From contig CAKJVC010000008.1 of assembly GCA_918026815.1 (NCBI GenBank), positions 310,001-374,000 on the forward strand: a stretch of DNA of 64,000 bases, read 5' to 3'. The DNA is from Chalara sp. BL73. Its lineage: Eukaryota; Ascomycota; Leotiomycetes; Helotiales. Position 1 is the first letter of the stretch. Every line of letters begins with the position of its first letter. This document shows positions 25,951 through 37,895 of the stretch, in pieces. Position numbers and translations under genes: made by a program. Below the pieces are notes generated by a model. That model was given only the letters and a program-made list of their open reading frames with translations. It was not told the DNA's origin and searched no databases.

Positions 25951-26771
25951 AAATGAATTTCTTGAACCCAAAATTTTCTATCTTCCCGAGGTTCTGCTAT
26001 CTTAGGCTAGAAACTTGGTTTTAGTTCAGAGAAGCGGTGGAATATCTTTCAGCAGAAGAATTATGGAATTCATAGGCATACTGAGGGGCCTCCTTACGGG
26101 TATGAAGTTTTTTATAGATTTTTTTTTTAAATAGTATCAGTGCTAAAGTATGCAAAAGTGCTTCTGATATTGGTAGCCGCTAGGCTTAAAACATAGTAGG
26201 ATTGTTCTTTGATTGGCCATTTTCTTGCTGCACTTGTTGTCACGACTCTGGGGTTACTTCGTCATTGTTTAAACAAAGGATTACGAAGTTGATAATATGT
26301 GCCTAAATAACTCTCATCTCTGCTTGCCATTAGAGTATCCGTTCTAAAGCTTACAGTTCATCTTTCCTCCCTTTGAAGTTCAGTTGAGCTAAGGTGTCTA
26401 GAACTAGCCATTCACCTACAATATCTGCCGATGTTTTGCCTGGTGTGTTTGCGATTGGGAGATATCTAACTATGCAGGAAGCAATACAGACCACGAAACT
26501 ATAAATGAGTTATGAAAGGTTGGGAGCACATATCCATAACGCATTACCTTGCCCCTTTGAATGCGATTGACCCAGGTGTGCATCAGTTTAAACGTTGAGT
26601 TGTTCATAATACATACAGAAATGTTATAAGAAAGTTGTTAATCTCTGGTTCAAACCTGCACAGTATTTATATTCGTTATCTAATATCATCATATCAAGCT
26701 AAGATATGAGTATAAACCGATACACACATGCCAGACATCAAGCCCAACACTAAAGCTTGGCTCCGCTGCCA

Positions 26772-26794
26772 CCCCTTTTCCCTCTCGCTTAAAT
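26772..26794. repeat. 23-bp dispersed repeat, copy 2
   Basis: Exact second copy of the 23-bp block at 3618-3640, located about 320 bp upstream of the SRPBCC gene. Flanks share only short similarity. Confidence 0.6.
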
Positions 26795-27111
26795 ATTCCG
26801 TAAACCACAACAAATGAGGATCTTACTAACTTTCAACGTCTCCACATTTCCACATTTCCAGCACATAGAAATGAACAACTAGTGCTTAGATAAAGTAGAT
26901 TGGAAAGGCACAGCTGCTCAGGATTACCATCTAGCCTATTTTGTGGTGGGATAATTTCCGATGCTGAGCCTGATTTGGGTTTAGGTCAATATTACTGATG
27001 CCGACAGCTAAGGACGAGAAAGCTTATAAGCTCGTTGTCAAGCCCAGATATATCTACGGTACCAACGCCTTGCTGGTGTTACATCCCATATAATTCCAAA
27101 CGCGATACATA

Positions 27112-27723
27112 ATGTCTGTACATACCGAAATCGAAATAGCCGCTTCGCCGGAACAAGTGCGGAAAGTAGTAAGTTGCCTCAACATCCCACCTGCCCGTTA
27201 GGTGGCCACGACGCATGCTTCTTCGAGTTATTATGCTCATATGATGCGTAGTTCCTCGACTTCGAGAACTGGCCATTATTTAAGAATGACCTGCTACGGA
27301 CGTGCACTCGCGACCCGCCCACCAAGAGCGACCCCGTGGAGGCCGGCGAGAAATTAACTATGAATATGCGGGGTGTGACGTGCCAGGTCACCGTTCTAGT
27401 TCGTTCTTCCCTCCTCCCTCTGCTCGAAAGAGCCCAGTTCTTTCAGGGAAAAAGTATCTGATGACAAATGAATCATATAGGAAAACAGCGAGAGACAGTT
27501 TCGCTGGCGGGGTGACCTGTTTTACGTCCTGTCAGGCGAGCACTTTTTCATCTTCGAGCCCAGCACGAGGAATCCCGGTGGCACGCGATTCGTGAACTCG
27601 GAGGTATTTCACAGGCTGAATGTGATACTCATGAAGATCCTGCCGCCGGTAGAGATGTTCCAGTCGTTTTGTCATGATCTTAAGAGGAGGGTTGAGGAGC
27701 TTAACGCCCAGGGAGCGTTATGA
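27112..27723 (+). CDS. SRPBCC / polyketide cyclase-like small protein
   Basis: Exons 27112-27168, 27252-27398 and 27481-27723, all phase 0, give 148 aa with no internal stop. Exon 1 encodes MSVHTEIEIAASPEQVRKV, the usual first strand of SRPBCC/START-like ligand-binding folds. Exon 2 begins FLDFENWPLF and exon 3 ENSERQFRWRGDLFYVLSG, then FEPSTRNPGGTRF, the conserved order of this family. Intron 1 uses GTAAGT...GTAG; intron 2 uses an unusual GTTCGT donor but joins VTVL to ENSERQ exactly as family members read. The ligand is unknown; fungal members are small cytosolic proteins. No exon is long enough to be conspicuous, so the gene is easily missed. Confidence 0.72.
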
Positions 27724-29392
27724 GCAGGCAAAGAAGTGGGAGATTAGCTGCCGAGACAACGAAAATGTAATGTGACAAGCTTCCAGAAGGAAGATAATAA
27801 TAGATTGGATGCTACGGTGATGATTGCCGATGGCCTTTATGTTTCATGAAACATGTGGCAATGCCATGCGATGCATTTCCATCACCAACCTGGAACGCCA
27901 GAGGTTGACCCCTATGAAACGTTATTTCCTCAAACGCTGATGAAAATAGAAGTTCGTGTTTCAGAACTCACATAGTTTTGAAATGAGGATGCGGAGTTGC
28001 AGACGCACCTCGTGGCACATCAACCTCGTAAAGCTTATCTTGTCGAACCATCACGTCCGTAGGGGAACTGAGGCTCTGCTTCTTCAGCTCGCTCGTCGCT
28101 GTGTGCCCCATCTCACGTGTAACGCTTGTCCGGTTGAATGGGACTTACTGGCTGAGAATCCCTCTCTCCAAGCGCCATTTCAGCGCTCACCACCTCGGAT
28201 CTCCCATCATTTTCCAAAATCCAATCCATATGATCCCATCTGCAAACGCTCTCGCCAGGGCATCTCATCCCAAATGGGCGCTTATTCTTTACTTTTCCAA
28301 CCAATCAATTGCCCATCATCCCCGCCTCTATCTGCCCTGCCCGCAACCCCTCCATGTCTGATCTGTGCCCCTGTACGCCTTTTCCCTTCAACCAATCAAT
28401 CTTAGTACAGAAAAACCGCCGGCGCTTAACCACCTCCCAGAATTTCGGGTTGCCGTTCTGACTAGCTGTATCAGGTTAGATCATACGTGGCCGCTTTTGA
28501 ATGCTAAAATTGGATGGTAGAATCTGGAGGGGGAGATTTGGGAGGCGGGTTTTGGAGAAGGTGATGTAGCCTGAGGTATCTTGGTGTGAGGGAGGACAGC
28601 TGCTGTTGGGAGGGTTGGGGGGAGCGAGGTGTCCGTTGGGGGTAGGCAGAAAAACCAACAGAGCTGAATTATGCTTATTTCTGAGGAGCTAGAAGGCTTG
28701 TGGCAGCCAGCATATTAGCCTTGGGGATTGTTTAGATTAATCTAGGCACATGGAGGTGGACGTGGATGATAGGCCTGCAGGTGGTCAGTTTTTCGGCTTT
28801 GTTGATTTGATGTGCTATATGTTATTGTTATGATCTTCGTGCATCGCAGAATTGGAAATCTTGGATGCTTAAGCGTGCTCAACGTGACACAAATCTTGGA
28901 GTGAATTTATTTTTTATTCATAGAGTATCTGGTATCATGACCGCGCCTCTTTCTTTCAAATCCGTCCACCAGTGGGATCCACCACCCGAACGCCTGAGAT
29001 ACGCCTGACCGATTAGTCATTTCCTTTGAAAAGTCCTCCAATCCTTATATCGCTGATGGCCATGAGGAAGTCTGAAGGCTCCCGATTCGATACCTTACTC
29101 CAACGACGCTCCAGGCTTGGCGCCGGGCAAGATATGTGATCCAAAACATGACATTTTCCTCCGTGTCCCTAGCTTAGATCCGTATTCTAAGTCTTTAATT
29201 TTCATGAATTGAACAAAGAGAAGCCGTGAATCATAAATGAGGGTGTTGTGAGATTGTTGGGGATAAAGTGTAGAATATTGTGTAAAGTGTGAAAGATCCC
29301 AGTGTATCCGCAGAGGTGATGCTTTAGAGAAGCAGAATTGTTGAAGGATAGTATGCAGCTTTGATGCTTATTATGAGATATTGATGGCGAGT
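27724..29392. other. intergenic region
   Basis: About 1.7 kb between the SRPBCC gene and the 3' end of the Ser/Pro-rich gene. One open frame of 149 codons (27956-28405, +) is Pro/Ser/His-rich with no family resemblance and is not called. Nothing else is recognised. Confidence 0.45.
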
Positions 29393-30139
29393 TTATTCGA
29401 TCTTCCTCCGCTTTCCTTTAGGAGCAGGGCTCATTCGTGGTGTTGATGTGTATGTGACGGTTCTGGTGACGATCTCCCTCACTTCTCGAACGCTTTTGGT
29501 TGTTGTCCTTGGTGACTTGACATCGAAATATCTTCCTTTAGCGGCAGCATCCCAATCATATGGAGAGCGGGTACTTCGCGCGCTGCGTGCACTGAAGGGC
29601 GAACGAACTGCTGAGGATAGAGGTGCACTAAGCGGTGACTCGGATCCTGAGAATGATGGGGAAGGAGGAATTCGGAGACGTCCAAGCCATGAGGTAGAGC
29701 GTGCGGATGAAGGATAGGTAAAGGATGTAGAAGTCGGTAGAGGAGTGGGTAAAGGTGCAACAGTTGAGGTTGGTGACTTGTGAGTATCACAATTGCATGA
29801 GCAGTCACTGTGTTCGCTTGAGCTTGTTGATGGTGCAGATGTTGGGCTTGCTCTGCCAGACTTATCGCTTCCTGGTCCAGGACTTGCCATGCTCATACTC
29901 TTGAGAAAGTCAGTATAGGCAGTAGGGGGTGTAATTGGCGTCTTGATATCCTCTTGTTTAATGAGGTCCAGAGGAAAGCCAGAGAGAGGAGTCTTCGCTG
30001 ATGGGAAGGCAGACAAAGGTGTTTTTGCAGATAGAGCTGACAGCTCGGAAGGGAAGGTAGCTGTCATTGGCGTCTGGAGCTGCGCAAGCTTGGGTTTAGT
30101 TGAAGGCATCTTTCTGTCCTGATGGGAAAGGAGAGACAT
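29393..30139 (-). CDS. Ser/Pro/Thr-rich protein of unknown function
   Basis: Single exon, 248 aa, family not identified. The N-terminus has repeated AKTPLSAFP / AKTPLSGFP elements, then KTPITPPTAYTDFLKSM, a compact segment that looks conserved rather than random. A Cys cluster (CSCNCDTH) and many SP/TP sites follow, then an SARSTRSPYDWDAAAKG motif and a basic end (PKGKRRKIE) that could be a nuclear signal. The composition suggests a disordered, phosphorylated protein. The start is uncertain: the second Met (MPSTKPKL, 10 codons in) is equally plausible. Confidence 0.65.
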   Translation of the reverse strand: MSLLSHQDRKMPSTKPKLAQLQTPMTATFPSELSALSAKTPLSAFPSAKTPLSGFPLDLIKQEDIKTPITPPTAYTDFLKSMSMASPGPGSDKSGRASPTSAPSTSSSEHSDCSCNCDTHKSPTSTVAPLPTPLPTSTSFTYPSSARSTSWLGRLRIPPSPSFSGSESPLSAPLSSAVRSPFSARSARSTRSPYDWDAAAKGRYFDVKSPRTTTKSVREVREIVTRTVTYTSTPRMSPAPKGKRRKIE

Positions 30140-33100
30140 GTTGAAGGACGAAAGAGGGAGTCGAGCACAAAAAGGCCAGCAAGCTGCGATGACGGGAGGG
30201 GATCCGTAGGGGAGAAAAGGTGTCGTGACTGGAGGTGGGAGAAGTATATATTAATGTGACAGTGCAGACGCTGAGTGTGGTGATTAGCCTCGAGTGAAGC
30301 TGAGCCAGAGGGCGCGTCGAGGAAGCAAGGGTATATGGTGGGCAGACCGATATAGCAACCAGCGCTATGAAGATTATGTTATGGGAAGTGGTGGGCGCTT
30401 GAAGCAGGCTGGGCGTGATGTGAGATCGAATGGCACCGGGCCTGCAGATGCGCGCGCAGTCGTTTGTTATGGATGGTGGGTAGGTGGGAGTATGGTTAGG
30501 TCAGGTCGGGTAAGAGAACGAGTGATGGGTGGTGGTTGCGGTGGAGGGTGTGTTGTGATGTGCTGGCCTTTGACCTAGCGTACAGGATAGCTACAGAAAT
30601 GAAGAATAATTTTTTGGTTCTGGGGGTTGAGGTGGTTGCTGGTCGGAAAAGCGGCGAGGAGTGATGCAAGATTGTCGGGACGTGACTGAAGATCCCTGTC
30701 ACCGTGTTGATGGGCGACAAGCCGGCAATCAGACACAAAGAAACAGCCCAACCGCGTCAAATGATTGGTGGGGCTACTACCGGAATACTAGTACTCACTC
30801 ACGGACTCTAGCAACTTCGGAAGACGACCAGCAAAATACGTAGCCACAGTCTCGCTATGTGAGCGTTAGAGAAAAGAGGCGATTGTCGTTGTAGCGAGGA
30901 TGATTGGGGGAGGATATCGGAGCAGAATTGGAGTAGATAATGATCAATCTGGTGGCAAACACCCGGCTTCCCTTGTTCAACAAGGATTTGGCCGCACAGC
31001 TTGATTTGATTCGATTCGACTCTACGGAGTGATAACTTCCTTCTGATGGCAACGAGAAAGAAACAGCTCCGGGCCCCGAATGGTGATTTGTGAATGGGCT
31101 AAGCACCTGTATCTGGCTGTGAACAGAATGGCGGATGTGATTCGTGCCTCCCCAGTGCAGACACACAACCGTTGCGAGCAGCCGAAGATGATTGGTAGGT
31201 CGACCAACTACTGTAGAGCAACGATGCTTTTGAGCGGCCCACGAGCGTTGTGCTTCGGCGGTACGATCCCAATCAATGCCTTGATTTGGACGCTAGGGCG
31301 TAAGTAAGTGTTGGGCTAGTTGTCGGACCGGAATACTTCCAGCACTATCGACTCCACTGTGTCTTGGTTTAGTGACAACTCTTCTCGAAGGAGAATTGAT
31401 GACGATATGTGCTTCCAACGTACCGAAGGGATGGTTGCTGGGAACTGACTTGCGGGCTAAGGAGTTGGATTGCTCAGCTGGACAACGATTGCACAGCAAT
31501 CGGAGGCTTGAGACGTGTCTTGCTCAGAAGTGGTGGTGCTGGGAGTCTATCTTCTTGGAAGCAAGCCTCTCTAGGCAAGGTAGGATGCTTCTCTATTATG
31601 TAGTTGACCTTTCCTGCTTGTTTATTTTCGTTATACAATCCTGACACATGGTGCCCGCGCGGCACCATTGGGTCAATCTCATCCAAGTACGGGTGAATCA
31701 AATGATTAGATAGACTTCCCTTGACTTAGGTTGTCAGTTCGGTCTAGCTCATGCGCGCGTTACTGCTCGGAGCCGCCAACCACAACCCGAATCTCTACCA
31801 GCGTAGGAAGAGGCTCAGTGAAGTTGGTTGTGTGGCTGCCGGGTTTCCTGACCCAGTAGCAAGCTTCGATAGAGCGCGTTTGGGTCAAATTTCTGGCCGC
31901 GGAGAGCTGATTGCAACACAGCGCGCGGGTATGATAAATATTTGGCGCCTATAGTTACGCCAGAAATGTCTGCCATCGAATTGAGATCCTGCCACATGTT
32001 TCTTGCTTCTTTCTAAAATATTTGTTTGCACAACATTTTCAAAACTTTTATTCTCAGGTGCCATATGGAGTCATGAAGCGAGCATCTGCTCAAACGAAAA
32101 CTTGCTTGAGAGTATGCTATGCCAATCCAAGATAAGACTGGGGACTAGGAAACGACCTTCATGTACCAATAACCCCCTCGACAAAGAGCAGATCGTATAC
32201 AGAGCAGGAGAAGCATGAAAATCCCTTGTAAATCTTCTGCAGAACCCTAATTCCTGATCAGGCATGGATCGATGCAAGTGCCACTCCCAATATTTCGTAA
32301 AGCGTATGGACTAGGCTGGCGAGCACTGTCCCGTGAATGGAGACGAGTCGCAGTACTCGATCATATTGCTATCGCAGCGTCTATCACTGAAGGATTATTG
32401 TTGACCGCAGAGTGACCCAGAAGGCTGGTAGAGAATGTGGCATGCCACGAGCTCTTCATGTGCCCCCGGTATGCAAGGACACGGATGGCCCAATAGAATC
32501 TTCCTTCTATCTTTCTCATGGCGGAGATTTCAGAGATCGACTTTGGCTTCTGCATGGGCTTGTGGCACGGGTCGAAGTTGGGCTTCTTGGTTAAGCTTTC
32601 ATCCTCGCAAAGCAGGCGCCTGTCTATGAACAAGACCAGACTTCCCAAGCCCTCAAGACCATATAAACCTTGCAAGCATTTTGTGCTGAGACCACCGCCC
32701 TATTGTCACCAGGCTTTATCTAGGTTTAAACCCGCATGCATTTCCTTGTGAGGGATTGTCGTCCTTCCATGCTGAGATTTTGTTGGTGCAGACTTACAAT
32801 TCTCGAAAACACGGAGCTGGAGAAGCGGAGGAGATGCATGTTTGTCGGCGTCGCCAAGTTTAACGGATCATAAGCGCCTTCTCATGATAACTGTGAACAC
32901 GGATGCGCTCGAAGGATCCTTTAGAAACATGGGGGGATGCTCCTATAGGAATCCAGATCTATTTGTGGGCTATACAGGCAACATCAATCACAAACTGCAA
33001 CTATGAGAGTGCCAACAATGAATCATAAGGCTTTCAATGCTCATGAGCCAGGCATCTTATGTTAGCGTTGTTGCTACCATGACCAAACACAACTAGCTAT

Positions 33101-34098
33101 AGACCCAATACAACAGACTTGGTAGGATAGAATCATAAATGGTATTTGTGAAACTAACAATGATAATGTTGCTCTATCAAAGCACTGACTCAACGAAGTT
33201 GCATCTGAAAGCACGAAGGAAGGCAGAGCCTTGACTCCGACTTGATAATAGACTTGCCTTGTGTGTTTATGTACATTACCCTGGTAGAATAGTGGCCCCC
33301 GAACATCATGAGGTAGCCACCTCTGCATCTTGTAACTAGAACGCGTTTTGTAGTCATTCTGTCGCAAACGCTGGAGACCCGAAGCAGTTTCTATTGCAAA
33401 CCCAACTGACAAAAGAAGCAAATTCCCAAGCAGAACCTTGATTCTCATAAAGAGAAAGCCACCTTCATGAGGAAAACTTGACCCGTTATAGACAAACGGG
33501 GTATCTTACTAAGCCTGAAAAAGAAACGGTTGCAGTTGATGCTGTCTTGAACATTAACTTTGGGACAAATCGTGGCTTGTACAGGACGAGGCAACTTTTC
33601 TGAACTAATGCTATAGAGTATGCGAAAGTCTAGGGAGAGAAGTCGTGACCATTGCATCAAGAGACTGAAAACACTACCTGCTCCAAGAACGTTGAGATAT
33701 AGGATGCAAGAGTGAAGTAACCTTTCTCATCATATTCCTTCCGCTACGAAACGCAGCTTTGCGCTCTAGTACATCCAACAAGGAAATAGAGGACATTTTG
33801 GGAATCATACTACAATTGCGATTTATGGGTGAATGATATGGGCGAAGTACATGCCAAGTAATTTGGGTAAAGTGGAATACACACTCTAAGACATTGTACT
33901 TTTGTATTGCCTAAATAGGTACTTCACGACGCTGACTGCCGAACCATCTTGTGTTTCTCCTGCATAGCATAAAGCAGGCCAGATGGGCAGAGCAAGACGC
34001 GGAGTGCAGCTTGGATGCTTATTACGGTAAAAGGTTCAGCAAGAACTTATACTTCAACTAAATGGGTAGTGTTTGCATATCTCCTTATGGGGTATTTT
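30140..34098. other. gene-poor region
   Basis: About 4 kb with no gene I can support. Many frames of 60-124 codons exist on both strands, none with a recognisable domain or convincing exon chain. One frame at 33074-33448 (-) starts with a signal-peptide-like segment and is listed separately at low confidence. Confidence 0.45.
33074..33448 (-). CDS. doubtful small protein with signal-peptide-like start
   Basis: A 124-codon frame beginning MRIKVLLGNLLLLSVGFA, a plausible secretion signal, followed by a basic, Tyr-rich stretch (YKTRSSYKMQRWLPHDV) and a hydrophobic end. No family is recognised, Cys content is low for a secreted effector, and an intron could interrupt it. It may be chance in a gene-poor stretch. 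Confidence 0.18.
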   Translation of the reverse strand: MRIKVLLGNLLLLSVGFAIETASGLQRLRQNDYKTRSSYKMQRWLPHDVRGPLFYQGNVHKHTRQVYYQVGVKALPSFVLSDATSLSQCFDRATLSLLVSQIPFMILSYQVCCIGSIASCVWSW

Positions 34099-34933
34099 TC
34101 AGGCCATTGGTTTAATGTTACTTAGCCACGGAAGGTCAAGCTTCTTCATCTCAATGGCGAGTTGGAAAAGGTAATCGAGACTATATAAGTAAGCACAAAT
34201 TAGTGGCAAAGTTTGTCAATACTTACCTTTCACATTGTGTCTTTGCCTTGTGCACAGTCTCACCCCAGACATAGACACCATGTCGCCTGACAAGTACTGC
34301 GCAGGTATCAGGATACTCATCCATCGCCTGTTCTAGTGATTCCGTCAAGTCTTCTTCAAAGGGTGTGTTTTCGATGACGGGAATTCGCAATGTATCGTGG
34401 TAGCCCAAGTTTCCGACCTTCCCAAAACCCTTCCCAAAGCCTTTGATCTGCTCAATATTGTTGATTTCGAAGATTTTAGTATTGGGAGCTCTTTCGAGAA
34501 GGAGAGTGATCAAGACAGCCCACTGCGAGTGTGTATGGATGCAGCAGCCAGCATTTCTCTTGGTGAACGCTGCAATGAATAGTGGGGTGCATTGCGAAGG
34601 CCTGAGAGAGGGTGGAGAGCGAAGGTAGATACGACTCTTGGGATCGACTTGCTTAGAGAGCTCGAGAACGTAGATATCTTCCGGCTTCATAAGCTCTTTC
34701 TGTACGCCAGATGGAGCCAAATAGACAAGGTCACTGGCGGGATAAGCATTAATTCAAGCCAAAATTGTGGACTACACTTACTCTGCGCGAATTGAGGTTC
34801 CTCCTCCTGTCCCAGTCACCCACCCCAGTGTCCAAAACTTGCGGCATAGCTCGGGAATGAGATTTGCAGGATGTTGGCTATCACTTGAGTGGATTAGATG
34901 ATCATTATTGTTGTTGCTCTCTGGCAGAGACAT
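34099..34933 (-). CDS. mde1: methylthioribulose-1-phosphate dehydratase
   Basis: Methionine salvage enzyme of the class II aldolase/adducin fold; it dehydrates 5-methylthioribulose-1-phosphate in the cytosol with a bound metal, usually zinc. Exons 34933-34782, 34733-34227 and 34180-34099 join in phase to 246 aa, the usual size. Exon 1 carries the conserved [13 protein letters not shown]; the first junction restores [16 protein letters not shown]. Metal ligands are expected in CCIHTHSQ (two His) and RRHGVYVWG (one His). Exon 3 encodes [14 protein letters not shown], the usual C-terminal helix, and ends NIKPMA. All three donors and acceptors are standard (GTAAGT donors). It is divergent from calnexin across about 670 bp. 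Confidence 0.93.
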
Positions 34934-35608
34934 GGCTGAGTACCGCGCACGCGAATGGCTACCGAGTTTTGCACTATATGATTGATATCGAGATCAAAAG
35001 AAAAAACGGGCAATAGCCTCATAATAAGGGAATATGGCGCAAGGCTGTGAGATGGAGAAGAATTGGACTTTCTTCCCAGGCTTGATTGACCTACAAATAT
35101 TTTCCCAACCCACAAGGAGCCTCACGTGGAAAGCTCGTAGGGCAACACTACGGGACTGCGATTCAGTATATAGAGCCTTACCTTCTTTTCCGTATATAAT
35201 ATATAATATTCGAGCACGAGTGTAATTGCTCCGGTAAGACGGAGGCAAGAACCTGATACAGCAGCTGTATATATCAATTTATCCCGAATTGGTTGGTCTA
35301 TGATGCATCTGTTGTGAACACGTTGTCTCTTTGTAACCTGTCACCAAAATTCACCGCACAATGCAAAAGCCGAGCGAGGCTATCCGGAACCGACCCGCCT
35401 TTAGCTCCAGTTACCTACAGCATCCTGGTTTCTCAACCGTGGCCTTTTGAACCACCACCAACCGTTAAACCAATTTAAAGTCCAATTCACATTGAGCTTC
35501 TGTTCTTCCCACCCACCAAGCTCTGGAAGCATTTCATCAAGCACTGTCTTCTTTCATTAGACGACAACGACCTCTTTGACAAGCTTGAACAATCAAAACC
35601 AGCTCATT
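34934..35608. promoter_or_regulatory. divergent promoter region, mde1 and calnexin
   Basis: About 675 bp between two divergent start codons. It contains an AT-rich stretch near 35195-35215 (TATATAATATATAATATTC) and a pyrimidine-rich leader before the calnexin ATG (CTGTCTTCTTTC near 35545). No gene is seen. Confidence 0.45.
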
Positions 35609-37518
35609 ATGAAGTTCGTCGCAGCTCTCTCCGCAGCAGCTCTGCTGTCGGGATCCGTGCAAGCTCATGGCGACCACGGTGATCATGACCACGGAGCCCA
35701 ATCTGTCCTTAAAGAGTCTGCCTCCAGCGTAGCAAGCGAAGCTTCATCTGCTGTTGAGTCCGCCACCTCAAGTGCCATTGATATTCCTACCTTCACCGTA
35801 AGTTCCTAATGCGCATGAAACTTCCCCGCACAAAGCAAGCAATACCTCATAGTAGAATCTCAGTCGCTAATTAATTGATCAGCCTTCTGCCATCAAGGGT
35901 GACTTTGTTGAGCAATTCCAAGGAAACTGGGAAGCCACATGGAAGCCATCGCATGCCAAGAAAGATACCAAAGGCTCCGACAAAGAGGAGGAGTGGGCAT
36001 ATGTAGGAGAATGGGCTGTTGAGGAACCGGAAGTTTTCAAGGGTATTGAGGGCGATAAGGGTCTCGTTGTGAAGAACGCTGCCGCTCATCATGCGATCTC
36101 TGCCAAATTTCCCAAGAAGATCGAAAACAAGGGTAAAACACTTGTTGTCCAATACGAAGTTAAGCTTCAAGGTATGCCCCATCTCGAAAACAATGCATGC
36201 AAATCCATTCTAATTGTTTCCAGGTGGCCTCGAATGCGGTGGTGCTTACCTGAAGCTCCTCCGTGATAACAAGGCTCTTCATCAAGAAGAGTTCTCCAAC
36301 GCTTCTCCATATGTAGTTATGTTTGGCCCTGACAAGTGTGGCTCTACCAACAAGGTCCACTTGATCATCAACCACAAGAATCCTAAGACCGGCGAATATG
36401 AAGAGAAGCATTTGTCCACCCCCCCAGCTGCTCGTATCGTCAAGACCACCGAGCTCTACACATTGATTATTCACCCCAATAACACAGTTATTATTAAGCA
36501 AAATGGCGAACAGGTCAAGGAGGCCAACCTTCTCGAGGACTTCACCCCATCTTTCAACCCAGAGAAGGAGATTGATGATCCCAAGGATTCCAAGCCAGAC
36601 ACCTGGGTTGACGAGGCCAGAATCCCAGATCCAGAGGCCACTAAGCCCGAAGATTGGGATGAGGATGCGCCATTTGAGATCGTTGATGAGGACGCTACCA
36701 CCCCAGAGGACTGGCTCGTCGATGAGCCAAGCACTATTCCTGACCCCGACGCTGTTAAGCCCGAGGATTGGGATGATGAGGAAGATGGAACCTGGATTGC
36801 ACCAACTGTTCCTAATCCTAAGTGCGACGATGTTTCTGGATGTGGAAAGTGGGAGAAGCCACTGATCAAGAACCCAGCTTACAAGGGCAAGTGGACTGCA
36901 CCATACATCGACAACCCAGAGTACAAGGGCGTCTGGGCACCAAGAAAGATCAAGAACCCAAATTATTACGAGGACAAGACGCCATCTAACCTTGAGCCCA
37001 TGGGTGCTATTGGTTTCGAGATCTGGACCATGCAAAACAACATCCTCTTCGATAATATCTACATTGGTCACTCTGTCGAGGATGCTCACAAATTCGCCGA
37101 TGACACTTTCTTCATTAAGCAGCCAATCGAACAACTCCTTGAGGCTGAATCTAAGCCAAAGAACGAGGACAAGCCAGTCAAGTCACCTTCCGACTTGGTA
37201 TTCTTGGACGACCCAATTCACTACATTAGAGAAAAGCTTGATCTCTTCTTCACCATCGCTCAAAACGACCCAATCCAAGCGATCAAGTTTGTTCCTGAGG
37301 CCGCTGGTGGTCTTGCAGCAGTCTTTGTTTCTCTCATTGCCGTCGTCGTCGGCATCGTCTCCCTCGGTGGCTCTTCTGCACCTCCTAAGGTTAAGAAGGC
37401 CGCTGGAGATGCGAAGGCCGCGGCAGCTGACACTAAGGATAAGGTTGCAGAGGCAGTTGCAACAGGGGCTGAGCAGGCGAAGGAGGCAACCAAGCGAACA
37501 ACCCGAAGCAGCTCGTAG
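35609..37518 (+). CDS. cnx1: calnexin, ER lectin chaperone
   Basis: Type I ER membrane chaperone binding monoglucosylated N-glycans on folding glycoproteins. Exons 35609-35797, 35883-36171 and 36224-37518 give 590 aa. Residues 1-19 ([19 protein letters not shown]) form the signal peptide, followed by a His/Asp-rich stretch. The lectin domain includes [13 protein letters not shown] and FGPDKCGS. The P-domain shows the repeated motif 1 ([30 protein letters not shown]) and motif 2 ([33 protein letters not shown]). One membrane segment lies near 520-540 ([18 protein letters not shown]), followed by a basic cytosolic tail. The ATG is chosen because it opens the signal peptide. An antisense open frame of 324 codons is a codon-usage shadow. 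Confidence 0.96.
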
Positions 37519-37895
37519 AATGGAAAGGGAAAATAAAACAAAATGGCAAGGGTCCGTAATAGTGTGGTTTAGGTAGGCATTTATAGTTTAGGACTGGAGC
37601 AGAGGTTAGATGCATTTTCCATCACTTTACATTGGTTTTTGAAGCCAACATTTATTGAGCATTCAGCAGGATGTATTTTAGGGCGCACAAAATGGAATGC
37701 ACTCAGAGCCGCTTACAGTAAAGATTTGACCGTGACGTTTCCATCCTCAGTAATCTGGAGCCAGTTCTACTTCGACACATAGTTTAGATTACGATAAATG
37801 CGTGAAAGCTCTAGAAATGCATTCGTGGCTAAGAATGGTGCTTAGAGAGGTATTCCTGAACAAATTCATCATCGATATAACAGCTGGGGAACTAT
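37519..37895. terminator. convergent 3' region, calnexin and Tls1-like gene
   Basis: About 380 bp between convergent stop codons; it should contain both 3'UTRs and poly(A) sites. AT-rich with no gene. Confidence 0.4.

Larger units (their letters stand above)
21669..27111. other. gene-poor region
   Basis: About 5.4 kb without a supportable gene. Close to the WD40 start, the 14-mer TCAGCGAGCCTCGC occurs twice, 23 bp apart (21843 and 21866). Further right is a degenerate repeat array (25.2-25.9 kb), listed separately. Open frames up to 139 codons overlap each other on both strands and show no domain. No transposase, reverse transcriptase or terminal repeat was recognised. Confidence 0.45.

Noticed and set aside
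26640..26665. GGTTCAAACC, similar to a tRNA B box
   Set aside because: No A box at the right distance upstream and no cloverleaf could be drawn.
27956..28405. 149-codon plus-strand frame
   Set aside because: Low-complexity Pro/Ser/His composition with no domain; other frames on both strands are similarly open over the same bases.
36160..37134. 324-codon open frame on the minus strand
   Set aside because: It lies entirely antisense to calnexin, whose P-domain codon pattern keeps the opposite strand open; its product is a repetitive shadow.
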